Part shown: one piece after another, positions 17,614 through 25,357 of the stretch | Position numbering within the stretch: position 1 is the first letter of the stretch | Layout of the letters: each line of letters starts with the position of its first letter | From: Chara braunii | Taxonomy: Eukaryota; Streptophyta; Charophyceae; Charales; Characeae | DNA: 25,357 nt | Direction: 5' to 3' | Assembly (NCBI GenBank): GCA_003427395.1 | Contig: BFEA01000480.1 | Span: forward strand, 63,707-89,063 | Translations under genes and position numbers: made by a program | The notes under the pieces: model-generated | Databases searched by the model: none | Told to the model about the DNA's origin: nothing | The model's input: only the letters and a program-made list of their open reading frames with translations

Positions 17614-18360
17614 AGGTTTGGCAAAACTGGTGCGCAAAACGCACTGTTAAGGCACGGGCAGAATGTCAGATATGCCCTGGGACTCAGATGGAAGATCTGC
17701 AACACTCTGTGCTGTATTGTGATGTTACTCGGCCTTTCTGGGATTGGTGGAGACATTCGGAAATCCCGGTCCCTGGAAACAGTACCAGATGGACAACTGC
17801 GGCTAGGCGAACACCTTTCCCGCAGAATTTTACATATGCGGAAGAGACACTCAGGGGGGCAATACTGTGGACTCTTTGGAGGCTGAGGAACTCAGCAACC
17901 AGAGGTGGAGAGAGACTGACGCCGCCGATGGTTCAAGCAGAGGTTAAATATGGCATCAAACAAGCGATACAGGCTGACCGGGAGCACCGTGTGCAGCGAA
18001 AGGGGTTTACAAGGAATGCGATGCAGTACTTTACTACACGTTGGGATGCTTTTGCGGGACTTGCTACAGTGGACTGTCCCCCGGGGCAAGCGCCTTGTCT
18101 ACTTTTTCTGGGGTTTTTTTCTGTGATTGAGTATACTGGTTTGCGGACATGTAGGATTTGTTTCCTTTTTTCGCTGGTACTGAAGTAGAATAGGTGGAAG
18201 AGATTAAGAGAAGAAGGTTTGTGGCCCTCCGCACAGCCGTGGCATGAGCTTTGCCTGGCCGGAGTGCCTTGCTCAGCCCAGGGCTGCGGCAATCTTTTGT
18301 GAGGGACGCCGGGCCCGCTTCCGGGCTTTGATGATTAATAAAGATTAAAAATAAAATATA
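17614..18360 (+). mobile_element. LINE 3' end, copy 4 (with ORF2 tail and polyadenylation signal)
   Basis: Comprises the ORF2 C-terminal region (17616-18188), a GC-rich 3' UTR, the stem-loop CCGGGCCCGCTTCCGG at 18309-18324, then AATAAAG, AATAAAA and a short A run near 18360. It is the best preserved of the four LINE tails here. Confidence 0.65.
17616..18188 (+). pseudogene. LINE ORF2 C-terminal segment with zf-RVT knuckle
   Basis: The open frame from 17616 encodes A-R-A-E-C-Q-I-C (cysteines at 17664 and 17673), then D-L-Q-H-S-V-L-Y-C and F-W-D-W-W. That is the complete C-x2-C...H-x4-C zinc knuckle with trailing tryptophans that follows reverse transcriptase in plant LINEs. Further on, GAILWTLWRLRN matches the LWALWRRR segment of copy 1, then a K/Q/E-rich helix (VQAEVKYGIKQAIQADREHR). 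The final ~40 residues, after CPPGQAPCLLF, are hydrophobic and may be frame-shifted read-through. It is 5'-truncated: the polymerase and endonuclease parts are missing, replaced upstream by the A-tail insertion and a MITE. It cannot make a working protein alone. Confidence 0.6.
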
Positions 18361-18399
18361 AAAAAAACTGGCAAAAAGGAGAAAAACCAGGAGACATAA

Positions 18400-18532
18400 T
18401 TAAACCACCAGTATGCAGGAAAGTAGAAACGTTTCTACTCGAATGAAAATTTGGACAATTCTGTAGTGGCCCATACGTTTCCGAACATCGTGGCTTGTTA
18501 AGGCACAACTTTAGGAAGTACTGGTCTTTTAA
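18400..18532. mobile_element. 133-bp terminal-inverted-repeat element, diverged member
   Basis: The left end TTAAACCACCAGTA (18400-18413) is the same as the left end of the element at 18831. The right end TACTGGTCTTTTAA (18519-18532) is its imperfect inverse. The interior contains a perfect palindrome GTAGAAACGTTTCTAC (18423-18438). Confidence 0.5.
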
Positions 18533-18639
18533 CTTGCAGAAAATTATCCACCGTTCATCCTGTGATGCTAACCCATCACCCCCAAAGTAGGGTCCCGCCT
18601 TAGGGCGCACACATTGTTGCACAACCCATCACGGGAGGT

Positions 18640-19815
18640 TTAATCCTCAAGGTAGGACACACCCCTCCAATCCCGCATATTCTGCAATCACTCCCTACAG
18701 GCTACAAGGATGCTCAGCACCCTCCATGATGGTGTGCCTTCACAGAAGGCCGTTCACCCCACTCCCCAATCCCACACCGGAGATCCTACCCAGCCACCCC
18801 CTCTTGGCATCTTTTTCGATCTTTGTTGGGTTAAACCACCAGTACTCGGGCGACGCCTTAGCGTTAACGCTACACGATTTCCGCGGCCGGCGGGCCGTCG
18901 ATAAATCGAATCGACAGCCCGCGCTGCTTCGAGATTTGGGCGGCCGGCGCGGCGCGCAGTGCCCAAGTACTGGTGGTTTAAGATTCAATCTTGCAGTCTG
19001 TCACATACTCGCGTGTGTGGTATGTGCACGGGATTGCTCTCTTTTGATGTTCAGGTATTCGTTGAATTCCTGCCGCCCCCCTCCCCTCCAACCCAAAGTC
19101 AAGGTAGAACACCCTATACAACACCCTGAGCTTAAAAAAAACAAAAAAAAAGGGAAAAAGAACAAGGTAGAACACCTATAGTCCAACCCACCACCCCCAA
19201 TTCAAGGTAGAACACCCTATAGCCCGACCCACCACCCCCAATTCACGGTTAACACCCTATAGCCCAGCCCCCCACCCCCAACTCAAGGTGGAACAACCGC
19301 ATCTTCCATAATTGCCCCCTAGTATAAGGACGCTCGCCACCCTCCACGATAAACCTTCATAGAGCAATGCTCCCCTTCTTCCGCAACCCACCTTCGCGGA
19401 CCCATAGCACACACATTCGAACACCTTCACGAACCCGTAGCACACACATTTGAACTCCTGCCACCCGCATGGCACGGTCCCACCTAAGGTGGACCCTATA
19501 GCCCAACCCACCATCCCCAGTTAACTGTAAGACACCCTTTAGCCCAACGCACCACCCCCAATTCACGGTAGAACACCCACATCTTCCATAAGCGCTCCCT
19601 ACAAGGACACTCACCCCTCTCCATGATGATACCTTCACAGAGCTATGCTCCCCAGGCCCCTCCATGATTGTAACTTCACAGAGTGCTGCTCCCCCTCCTC
19701 CCTCAACCCACCCTAGCAGACCCCATAGCACATGCAGTCTAACTCCTGCCCCCTATAGCCCAACCCACCATCCCCAATTCAAAGGTAGAACATCCATATC
19801 TTCTGCCATAACTCC
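18640..19815. repeat. Nested tandem repeats (satellite-like block)
   Basis: A short unit GGTAGAACACCCTATAGCCC followed by AACCCACCACCCCCAATTCA recurs at about 19103, 19165, 19206, 19245, 19500, 19530, 19566 and 19757 with variation. A larger unit recurs at about 18690, 19310, 19590 and 19800: ATCTTCCATAA, CTCCCTACAAGGA, CTCCATGATG, ACCTTCACAGAG, GCTCCCC, then CCCATAGCACACACATTC, CTCCTGCC. The smaller repeat is embedded in the larger. The TTAA-flanked element at 18831 interrupts it. Frames through it are not meaningful. Confidence 0.75.
18831..18981. mobile_element. 151-bp TTAA-flanked terminal-inverted-repeat element
   Basis: TTAAACCACCAGTACT at the left is mirrored by AAGTACTGGTGGTTTAA at the right (18965-18981), with GGGC and GCCC extending the pairing. 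The interior is unusually GC-rich (CCGCGGCCGGCGGGCCG, GGCGGCCGGCGCGGCGCG), unlike its surroundings. TTAA at both outer ends fits a piggyBac-type target duplication, but the termini are not a known piggyBac sequence to me. Confidence 0.65.
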
Positions 19816-20227
19816 CTACAAAAAAAGCTATGGTGCAATTGGACTCATCTACCCACAAAGGGCATAAGCCTTGACCAAAAAGGCAAAGAAACCTATCTGT
19901 CTAATCATATGAGCAAATGGGAATTTTTTTTTGTGTTTTTTTTCGTTTTTTTTGGGAAGAGCAAATGGAACCAAACACAACTAATCATCAGTGAACTAGA
20001 CCGAAACAGCCAATCACAAATAGTCTGAAACATCCTTTCCTCCCCAGCATGCTTACAAGTTACAATGAATGCTGCCACACATCATGACCAGGTGCGTACC
20101 TGCTTTCTCTTTTTCAATCCCATGCCCAGACGCATACTACTTCATCTTCTTGACACTTCTTCTTGACGCTTCCAGGAGTATAATCCATCTCTTGGACCTC
20201 TACACATCCTATACCAGCTGATACGGT
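19816..20227. other. Gene-free stretch
   Basis: Contains a T-rich tract (19925-19953). Nothing recognised. Confidence 0.45.
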
Positions 20228-20230
20228 CAA

Positions 20231-20242
20231 TTATTATTATTA

Positions 20243-20288
<46 letters not shown>

Positions 20289-20306
20289 CATTATTATTAT
20301 TATTAT
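20231..20306. repeat. (TTA)n microsatellite
   Basis: About 25 TTA units with two interruptions. Confidence 0.95.
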
Positions 20307-20871
20307 CGTACAATCGCTTCTTGCTGCTGTTATACAGTCTGGACGTCCAATACTATACATGAGAGTACTCGTATTTCTGTGTTGTTTTTCTGATGTCCAG
20401 TTTTCAGAAATACCAGATTCTTTTTTTTCGACTTCCTGTTTTTTTCGTCAACACTGTCCACTGACATTCGACTGCGCGCGAGAATGGCCATCCCTTCTCA
20501 CCCTCTCACCACTACTGCGATGTCCTCCGTACTCTTCACCCAACCTTTATCCAAGTGTCCATAACCTTTGCACACGTGCCTATTCTGCATTGCCTAGATA
20601 GTTCGTGTGTGGCACTTCCCATTTAAATCGGGATTAGGACGTGGAGTGACACGTTGTTTTCATAAGCAACCGCGTGCCACATATGCAAGTCTCTACAAGC
20701 ACAAGGGCATCTCCATATATATATATATGTGCACACCATGGACGTTTCGGACGGTCTTGTGAAGGCAATCATGTGGCCATGTGTATGCTTTGTCGTATTG
20801 ACTTCGGTTACCGTAGTCCTTATGCTCAGAAAAAAACCCTCTCTCAGCTTCCCTAGCATTTGGACGCTACG
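20307..20871. other. Gene-free stretch before the minisatellite
   Basis: An (AT)n run lies at 20716-20729. Open frames of up to 96 codons show no motif. Confidence 0.4.
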
Positions 20872-21945
20872 TTCCCTGCACTCCACGATCCGTGCACGTT
20901 CCATTCACTCCACGTTCCATATGCTCCACGTTCCGTTACACTTCCACGCACTCTACATTCACGGTCTATGCAGTCCAGGTAAGATGCACTCACTCCACGT
21001 TCCATGCACCCCACATTAGCACCCCACGTCCCATGCAGTCTACGTTACATCCACTCCACGTTCCACTTTCCACATGCATGCACTCCACATGCCATGCACT
21101 TGACGTTACACGTCCCATGCAGTCCATGTACCATGCACTAAAGGTTACACTTCCATGCAGTCCACGTGCCATGCACTCCACGTTCACGTTCGTGGTAGTC
21201 CACGTAGCATGCACTCACTCCACGTTCCATGCACTCCACATTAGCACCCCACGTACCACGTTCCGCATGCATGCACTTCACGTGCCCCCCACGTTCACGT
21301 TCGATGTAGTCCACGTACCATGCACTCGCTCCACGTTCCATGCACCCCGCGTACCACATTCTCACATGCATGCACTCCACGTGCCATGCACTTGACGTTA
21401 CACGTCCCATGCAGTCCATGTACCACGCACTCCACGTTCACGTTCGATGTAGTCCACGTAGCATGCACTCACTCCACGTTCCATGCACCCCCGATTAGAA
21501 CCCAACATTCCACGTTCCACATGCATGCACTCCACGTGCCATGCACTTGGCGTTACACGTCCCATGCACTCCACGTTCACTTCCATGCAGTGCCATGCAA
21601 TCCACGTTCACATTCGATGCAGTCCGCACAGGATGCAGTCTACGTTACCAGTTCCATGCACTCCACATTCCACGTTCCATCCACTCCACATTCCATGTTC
21701 CATGCAGTCCACTTTGCACGTTCCATTCACTCCACATTCCACATTCCATGCAGTCAACTTCACACGTTCCATGCACTCCACGTTCCGCGTTCTGCATGCA
21801 GTCCACTTTGCACGTTCCATTCACTCCATATTCCACGTTGCATGCAGTCGACTTCACACGTTCCATGCACTCCATGCACTCCATGTTGCGCGTTCTTGCA
21901 GCCCATGTTCCATGCACCCCACGTTCCATCCACCCACGTTAATGA
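20872..21945. repeat. ~1.07-kb minisatellite of CCACGTTCCATGCACT-type units with higher-order structure
   Basis: The whole stretch is built from variants of a ~16-bp unit (CCACGTTCCATGCACT, with CAGT/CACT and TTCC/TGCC variants). Higher-order repeats are visible: blocks at about 21703 and 21797 repeat with a 94-bp offset. GTAGCATGCACTCACTCCAC recurs at 21204 and 21458, and ACATGCATGCACTCCAC at 21072, 21364 and 21519. Almost every unit carries an ACGT core. Long frames on both strands (up to 244 codons) are by-products of the repeat, because the unit length is not a multiple of three and all frames cycle. Confidence 0.9.
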
Positions 21946-22720
21946 CGACAAGGATCGTGAGTACACACGCAACGTGTCACCTCCACAATCGGAACGAAAT
22001 CTCAGCTCCCCGAGTGCTTCACTGCCTAGCCCCACGTGCGCCACGTGCCAGTAGACGACAGAGCTGAGAAGATCCTTGCATGCAAACATCACTGACCAAT
22101 CAATCGCCGGATAGACCAGTTGATTGATTGATTGATTGATTGAGGAATCGACTGATACATATAGATTCATTAATAGGTAGTTGTCTTCTCGACAAATAAC
22201 AACCCCGAGCTAGTTAGACAAACACATTCCACTGATATTCTTTTCATATCTCTATACCTCCCTACCACCGCTCGATCAGCACCCGGGTCCCGACTTACTG
22301 TTTGACCGAGCGAGCCGTTCATCCCTTGCAAGACTGATTGATTGACGAATCGTTTCATATGACTGATTCTTGATTGACTCTTTGATTAATAGCTGGGTAT
22401 CTTATCTCTCAATCGCTAGCTACATGGACTTAACTAGATCACACATTACTATGTTTTTTAATTTTTTCCCCTTTGGCCGCTCAATCTGAAGATTCTGAAC
22501 CTCTTTGTGCTGACAAAAACGCGGTCCCCCACCGTGGATATTCCCGACCTAAAACCAACAAAAACTCACGAAAACAACAAAAAGCAAAAGCAAAACTCAC
22601 TGACGGCCTCGCACTTCAAACGCTCTTTATCGCATTCGACAAATAGACAAAAGGGCTTCAGACAGACAAATATACGAAGCGTCGCTCGCTTGCATGACCC
22701 GGGGATCTGGAGTTGATTAT
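21946..22720. other. Gene-free stretch with (TGAT)n
   Basis: (TTGA)n at 22119-22142, with scattered TGATTGATTGA further on (22333-22375). Nothing else recognised. Confidence 0.45.
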
Positions 22721-22721
22721 G

Positions 22722-22825
22722 CCTTCTTCTTCTTCGTCTTCTTCGTCTTCGTCTTCTTCTTCTTCTTCTTCTTCTTCTTCTTCGTCGTCGTCGTCGTCTT
22801 CTAACTTCTTCGTCTTCTTCTTCTA
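22722..22825. repeat. (CTT)n/(CGT)n trinucleotide tract
   Basis: Imperfect CTT and CGT triplets. On the minus strand they read as poly-arginine or poly-glutamate-like frames. Confidence 0.93.
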
Positions 22826-22855
22826 AGGTCTGATGGAACACTCCGAGGAGGAACT

Positions 22856-22980
22856 TTCATCGAAGGTTACCGAGTGACCGCTGTGCGCCAAATTCCGTGA
22901 AGCATTCTTGGGCCCACAAGCTGTCCCGCACCGAGAGGCCCACCGGCCCAGATGACGTTTAGCTGCGCGCGGATGACCAC
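22856..22980 (-). pseudogene. Frameshifted relic of a second polyphenol-oxidase-type C-terminal domain
   Basis: Read on the minus strand, one frame gives GLSVRDS and then EFG (22940-22888), and the next frame gives GHSVTFDE (22879-22856). The intact ORF at 23507-24227 has GLSGRDS...EFG and GYSVTFNE in the same order and spacing. Across GLS to EFG, 10 of 17 residues agree. A third frame upstream reads VVIRAQLNV (22979-22953) where the intact copy has VVTMNTQVS. At least two frameshifts separate the pieces, so it is non-functional. It lies ~560 bp downstream of the intact copy, in the same orientation. It is either a tandem duplicate decayed in place or a relic of an earlier gene end. Confidence 0.5.
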
Positions 22981-23191
22981 TCTCTGCCCCCTGCGATAGG
23001 CTGTACTGTGAACGAGAGACAAACAAACACAAGCACCTCTCTCCCATCGACCTACTCTCTCCCCTCTCCGTCTCCCTCTCACCCCTCCACTCTCCCACCC
23101 TCGCGCCCGTCGTCCCAACCTGTCCCAAGCCTCTCCAGCTGACACTAGTCAGTTCTGCGCCCAGCTGACACACAGAACCACACACCTCCCT

Positions 23192-23510
23192 CCTTCAGTT
23201 CCTCCTCCTCCTCCTCCTTCTCCTCCTGCCTTTTCTCCTCCTCCTCGCTCCTCCTCCTCCCTCCTCCCTCCTCCTCCTCCTCGCTCCTCTTCCTTCTCCT
23301 CCTCCTCCCTCCGCCTCCTCGTCCTCGTGCTCCACCTCCTCGCTCTTCCTTCTCCTCCTCCTCCCTCCGCCTCCTTCAGTTCCTACTCCTCGCTCCTCCT
23401 CCTCCCTCCTCCTCCCTCCTCCTCCTCCTGCCTTTTCTCCTCCTCCTCGCTCCTCTTCCTCCTCCTCCTCCCTCCGCCTCCTCATCCTCGTGCTCCACCT
23501 CCTTCTCTAC
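23192..23510. repeat. CTC-rich repeat, two ~181-bp units
   Basis: The phrase CCTTCAGTTCCT occurs at 23193 and 23373. Each copy is followed by CTC runs, TGCCTTTTCTCC, CTCGCTCC, CCTCCGCCTCCT and CCTCGTGCTCCACCTCCT, so a 181-bp compound unit is duplicated. On the minus strand it is a purine-rich (GAG)n tract immediately 3' of the polyphenol-oxidase-like stop codon. Confidence 0.85.
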
Positions 23511-24227
23511 GGCCCGGTGAGATATTCCAGGCCGATTTCATTGAAGGTCACACTGTAGCCCGCCTTACCGAACTCCGGTACCACTTGGATGCTCATGCTG
23601 TCCCTCCCTGAGAGTCCCAAGGCCCGCAGTGTCCCACGCAGTGACACCTGCGTGTTCATCGTCACCACAGTCGATGATCCCATCATGCTAAAATAGGAAG
23701 TCACGTAGTGCGGGTTGCCTGATCGAGGAGACGAGAGAGAAGCACTGGGGTAATTCAGGAACACATGGAACGAGAACCTGGACTTCGGATTATAACTGAA
23801 ATTCCGAAAAGATACGACCTCCATCAGGTCTGAAACTCGGGCTTCAGCGGGAAGCACTGGCGGCAACAGGATCACACTGACCGTGTCTCCAGAAGAGGTT
23901 ATGGGTCCCGCAACTACCGCAGCTGCGGGGGGCGGTGCGCTGGTGCCAGCGATTGGCGTCATTGATGGCAGCTGCATCACGTGGCAGGAGGCCAATGTCC
24001 TCCTGCTGCCTCCGTGTGATCGATCCGCTACACCACCTCCTCCTCCTCCTCGTAGTCGTCTTCCTTGTGGGAGTCCTGCTGCGGCTCCTGGTGACGTCAG
24101 ACGTCTAGAAGAGCTGCTGCTGGTGATGACACGTGTACCAGGTCCCGCAAAAGATCTCCCAGCAGCTCCACGTGGGACGTTGTCGCGGCGGCCGTTTCGT
24201 GGTAAAGACATCATTGGTGTGGGATAT
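23507..24227 (-). CDS. Terminal exon with polyphenol oxidase C-terminal (KFDV-type) domain
   Basis: An open minus-strand frame ending at 23507 (286 codons when traced up to 24367). The last ~120 residues look like the KFDV/PPO1 domain that caps plant polyphenol oxidases: a hydrophobic VSVILLPP strand, then RFSFHVFLNYP (in place of K-F-D-V-x-x-N), YVTSYFSMM, LRGTLRALGLSGRDSMSIQV, VPEFGKAGYSVTFNEIGLEY. Plant enzymes have the same order, R/K-F-x-V...G-S-F...L-x-L...L...D-S-(V/M)-x-V-x-(L/V)-V-P...V-T-(I/F). The domain shields the dicopper centre and is usually cleaved off. The copper-binding histidine domain is not in this window and should lie beyond 25357. I place the exon start near 24227, because the upstream minus-strand sequence is a pyrimidine tract ending CAACAG (24233-24228). 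That junction is inferred. Residues 70-150 are low-complexity (G, S, P). Confidence 0.55.
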
Positions 24228-24721
24228 CTGTTGACGTCAACCAACAAAAATGGCGATTGGAGAAACAAAAGCGAAGAAGAGAAGAGAAGAGAAGAGAAGA
24301 CGAGCCCCTTTTTCGGCTTTCCTGCTGTGAGAGAAGCAAGAGAGAGGACAGGTGCTCCACCCACCACCCACGCCGCAGCAATCCACGCGTGTGTTTTGCC
24401 TTTCCTGCTGCTCCTCTCTCCGATGATTCACTGCTTGTTCACTGAAGATTCTTTAGGTGCCCCACCCACCCACAACGCAGCAATCCACGTGTTGTTCCCT
24501 GGCTTCACCACGTATCAGCCTCCGCGACGTATTGAGATGACACCTGTAAATGCCACGTTCTCCCGCGTTCACCCCCCCCTCCTCTCTCCTCTCTCCTCTC
24601 TCTTCTCTCCTCTCTCCTCTTAGTTCTGCACCCCTAATTTGGACAACACACACCGCACCACACGATGGCAACACACGTGGTACAATTTCTTAAAAATCTT
24701 TTGTCTTTTTTTTCTTTTTTT
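24228..24721. other. Putative intron with pyrimidine tract and a local duplication
   Basis: On the minus strand a CTTCT repeat (24303-24270) precedes the inferred acceptor. A ~40-bp direct duplication occurs at 24351-24393 and 24456-24494 (GGTGC-CCACCCACC, then GCAGCAATCCACG). A CTCTCT-rich tract lies at 24582-24620. The NUPT beyond 24722 would lie inside this intron if the gene continues to the right. Confidence 0.35.
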
Positions 24722-25231
24722 TCAAGGATAGATGAGAATCATGAGATTAGTAAAAATCATCCGTCCCTTCACTTCAAAGAGAGTATAGAATGGATTCCTG
24801 CTATTGGTATTAAATGGGCTTCAGGTGTGGATTGACTTTCTATGGGACTTGTTTTATTGACAGGTTTAGTCCAGTGGACTAAACTGGACTAAACCTGTCA
24901 ATAAAATAGATCCTGGGACTTGTTTTATTGACAGGTTTAGTCCACTAAACCTGTCAATAAAATAGGATGGCCAAGCTATGGATGGATTCCTGCTACATTA
25001 GCTGTTCTCGCAGCATGGCCTATAACATGCAATCCGAATTTTTTAAACTTTTTAATGCTAGTTATGTATAGTGGACATTGGACAAATAGGGCTTTTTAAG
25101 TCTCAGGATCTTTTTTTATTCTTCTTAATGAGGGAATTAGAACTAATACCCATTTATCTTTTAACATATTTATGGGGGGGGGGGGAGAAGAAGGCTTTAT
25201 GCCGCTACAAAATTTATCTTTTATACAGCTA
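24722..25231 (+). pseudogene. ndhD: Nuclear insertion of plastid ndhD (NUPT), decayed
   Basis: Plus-strand frames recover a plastid NAD(P)H dehydrogenase subunit 4 segment: NHEISKNHPSLHFKES, EWIPAIGIKWASGVD then a stop, LSMGLVLLTG, TLAVLAAWPITCNPNFF, and [17 protein letters not shown] with [17 protein letters not shown]. These are membrane helices of a proton-pumping subunit. Damage includes a GGACATT duplication at 25073-25079, W changed to R after FFLM, a run of about 12 G at 25174, and an insertion of two palindromes after LLTG. The flanks are non-plastid, and the reading frame is broken several times. It is therefore a nuclear pseudogene and not a plastid contig. Confidence 0.85.
24852..24962. 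repeat. Two consecutive palindromes built from ndhD sequence
   Basis: Palindrome 1: the 21 bases 24852-24872 (TTTTATTGACAGGTTTAGTC + C) are perfectly inverted at 24886-24906 around a 13-base loop. Palindrome 2: TTTTATTGACAGGTTTAGT (24923-24941) is perfectly inverted at 24944-24962 around only CC. The left arms are genuine ndhD sequence (GGACTTGTTTTATTGACAGG occurs twice), and the right arms are copies of it in reverse. Confidence 0.95.
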
Positions 25232-25331
25232 TAAGCCTCCCCCCGGGTGCTAGTGGTGTCTGCTCCTACCAGCACCACTAACACTGCGAGGGTGTGTTTT
25301 CCAAAAAAAAAAAACAAAAAGGGTCACTTTT
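25232..25331 (+). mobile_element. Poly(A)-ended retroposon tail interrupting the plastid insertion
   Basis: Right after the last ndhD-like bases, the sequence GGGTGCTAGTGGTGTCTGCT, CCAGCACCACTA and GTGTGTTTT leads into an A run (25303-25314). It resembles the end of LINE copy 1 (AGTAGCGGTGTCTGCT, CCAGCATCACTG, GGCTGTTTT, A run at 1513). AGTGGTG and CACCACT can form a 7-bp stem. Confidence 0.5.
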
Positions 25332-25357
25332 TTTATTTATAGCTACGTTCACTGTTT

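Noticed and set aside
21320-22067. Long open frames (up to 244 codons) rich in H, T, P and C on the plus strand
   Set aside because: They are translations of the 16-bp minisatellite. All frames on both strands are similarly open.
22566-22841. Poly-arginine ORF on the minus strand
   Set aside because: It is the translation of a CTT/CGT trinucleotide tract.
23883-24623. 246-codon plus-strand ORF opposite the PPO-like exon
   Set aside because: Its product is low-complexity, and the minus strand carries the recognisable domain.
1-25357. CRISPR arrays, phage or bacterial operons, toxin genes
   Set aside because: Repeats lack uniform spacers, there is no bacterial gene organisation, and the features present are eukaryotic.

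Overview
The window reads as repeat-dominated nuclear DNA from a streptophyte (green-lineage) eukaryote, not a prokaryote. There are no operons or ribosome-binding sites. It has abundant microsatellites, poly(A)-tailed retroposon ends, foldback elements, a U2 snRNA copy and a decayed piece of plastid ndhD. The ndhD piece and the style of the degraded transposon-derived ORFs would fit a charophyte such as Chara, but that is my inference. Single N characters inside simple repeats, and a complete Nextera mate-pair junction at 9911-9948, show this is a draft assembly. The join at 9911-9948 may be chimeric, so order and linkage across it should not be trusted.

Layout. 1-1940: four diverged ~200-bp repeat monomers in two blocks, with a degraded LINE 3' end between them. 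2490-4290: tandem duplication, CT/CA microsatellites, a 37-bp inverted-repeat pair enclosing a tRNA-derived SINE head and a perfect-looking hairpin. 4290-5760: a decayed retroelement with a GDFNA endonuclease motif. 6480-9600: moderately GC-rich DNA with a broken Myb/SANT-like transposon-type gene and two unrecognised ORFs. 9911-9948: library adapter. 9949-11520: AT-rich DNA with a ~158-bp duplication. 11521-15764: LINE tail, microsatellites, foldback elements and an unrecognised ORF. 15765-18990: several short terminal-inverted-repeat elements, two more LINE 3' ends, a U2 snRNA retrocopy and a tiny retroposed A-tail with a 12-bp target duplication. 18640-19815: nested satellite-like repeats. 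20872-21945: a ~1-kb minisatellite built on CCACGTTCCATGCACT-type units. 22700-24700: the one region with a convincing host protein signature, a minus-strand exon whose C-terminus looks like the KFDV domain of plant polyphenol oxidase, plus a frameshifted second copy of the same domain end 560 bp downstream. 24722-25331: a plastid ndhD insertion carrying two perfect palindromes, interrupted by a poly(A) retroposon.

No pathway or multi-gene system can be assembled from this window. The most valuable observations are the polyphenol-oxidase-like domain and its relic duplicate, the shared 3' stem-loop of the LINE tails (with a compensated base pair), the U2 retrocopy, the palindromes inside the plastid insertion, and the adapter artefact.
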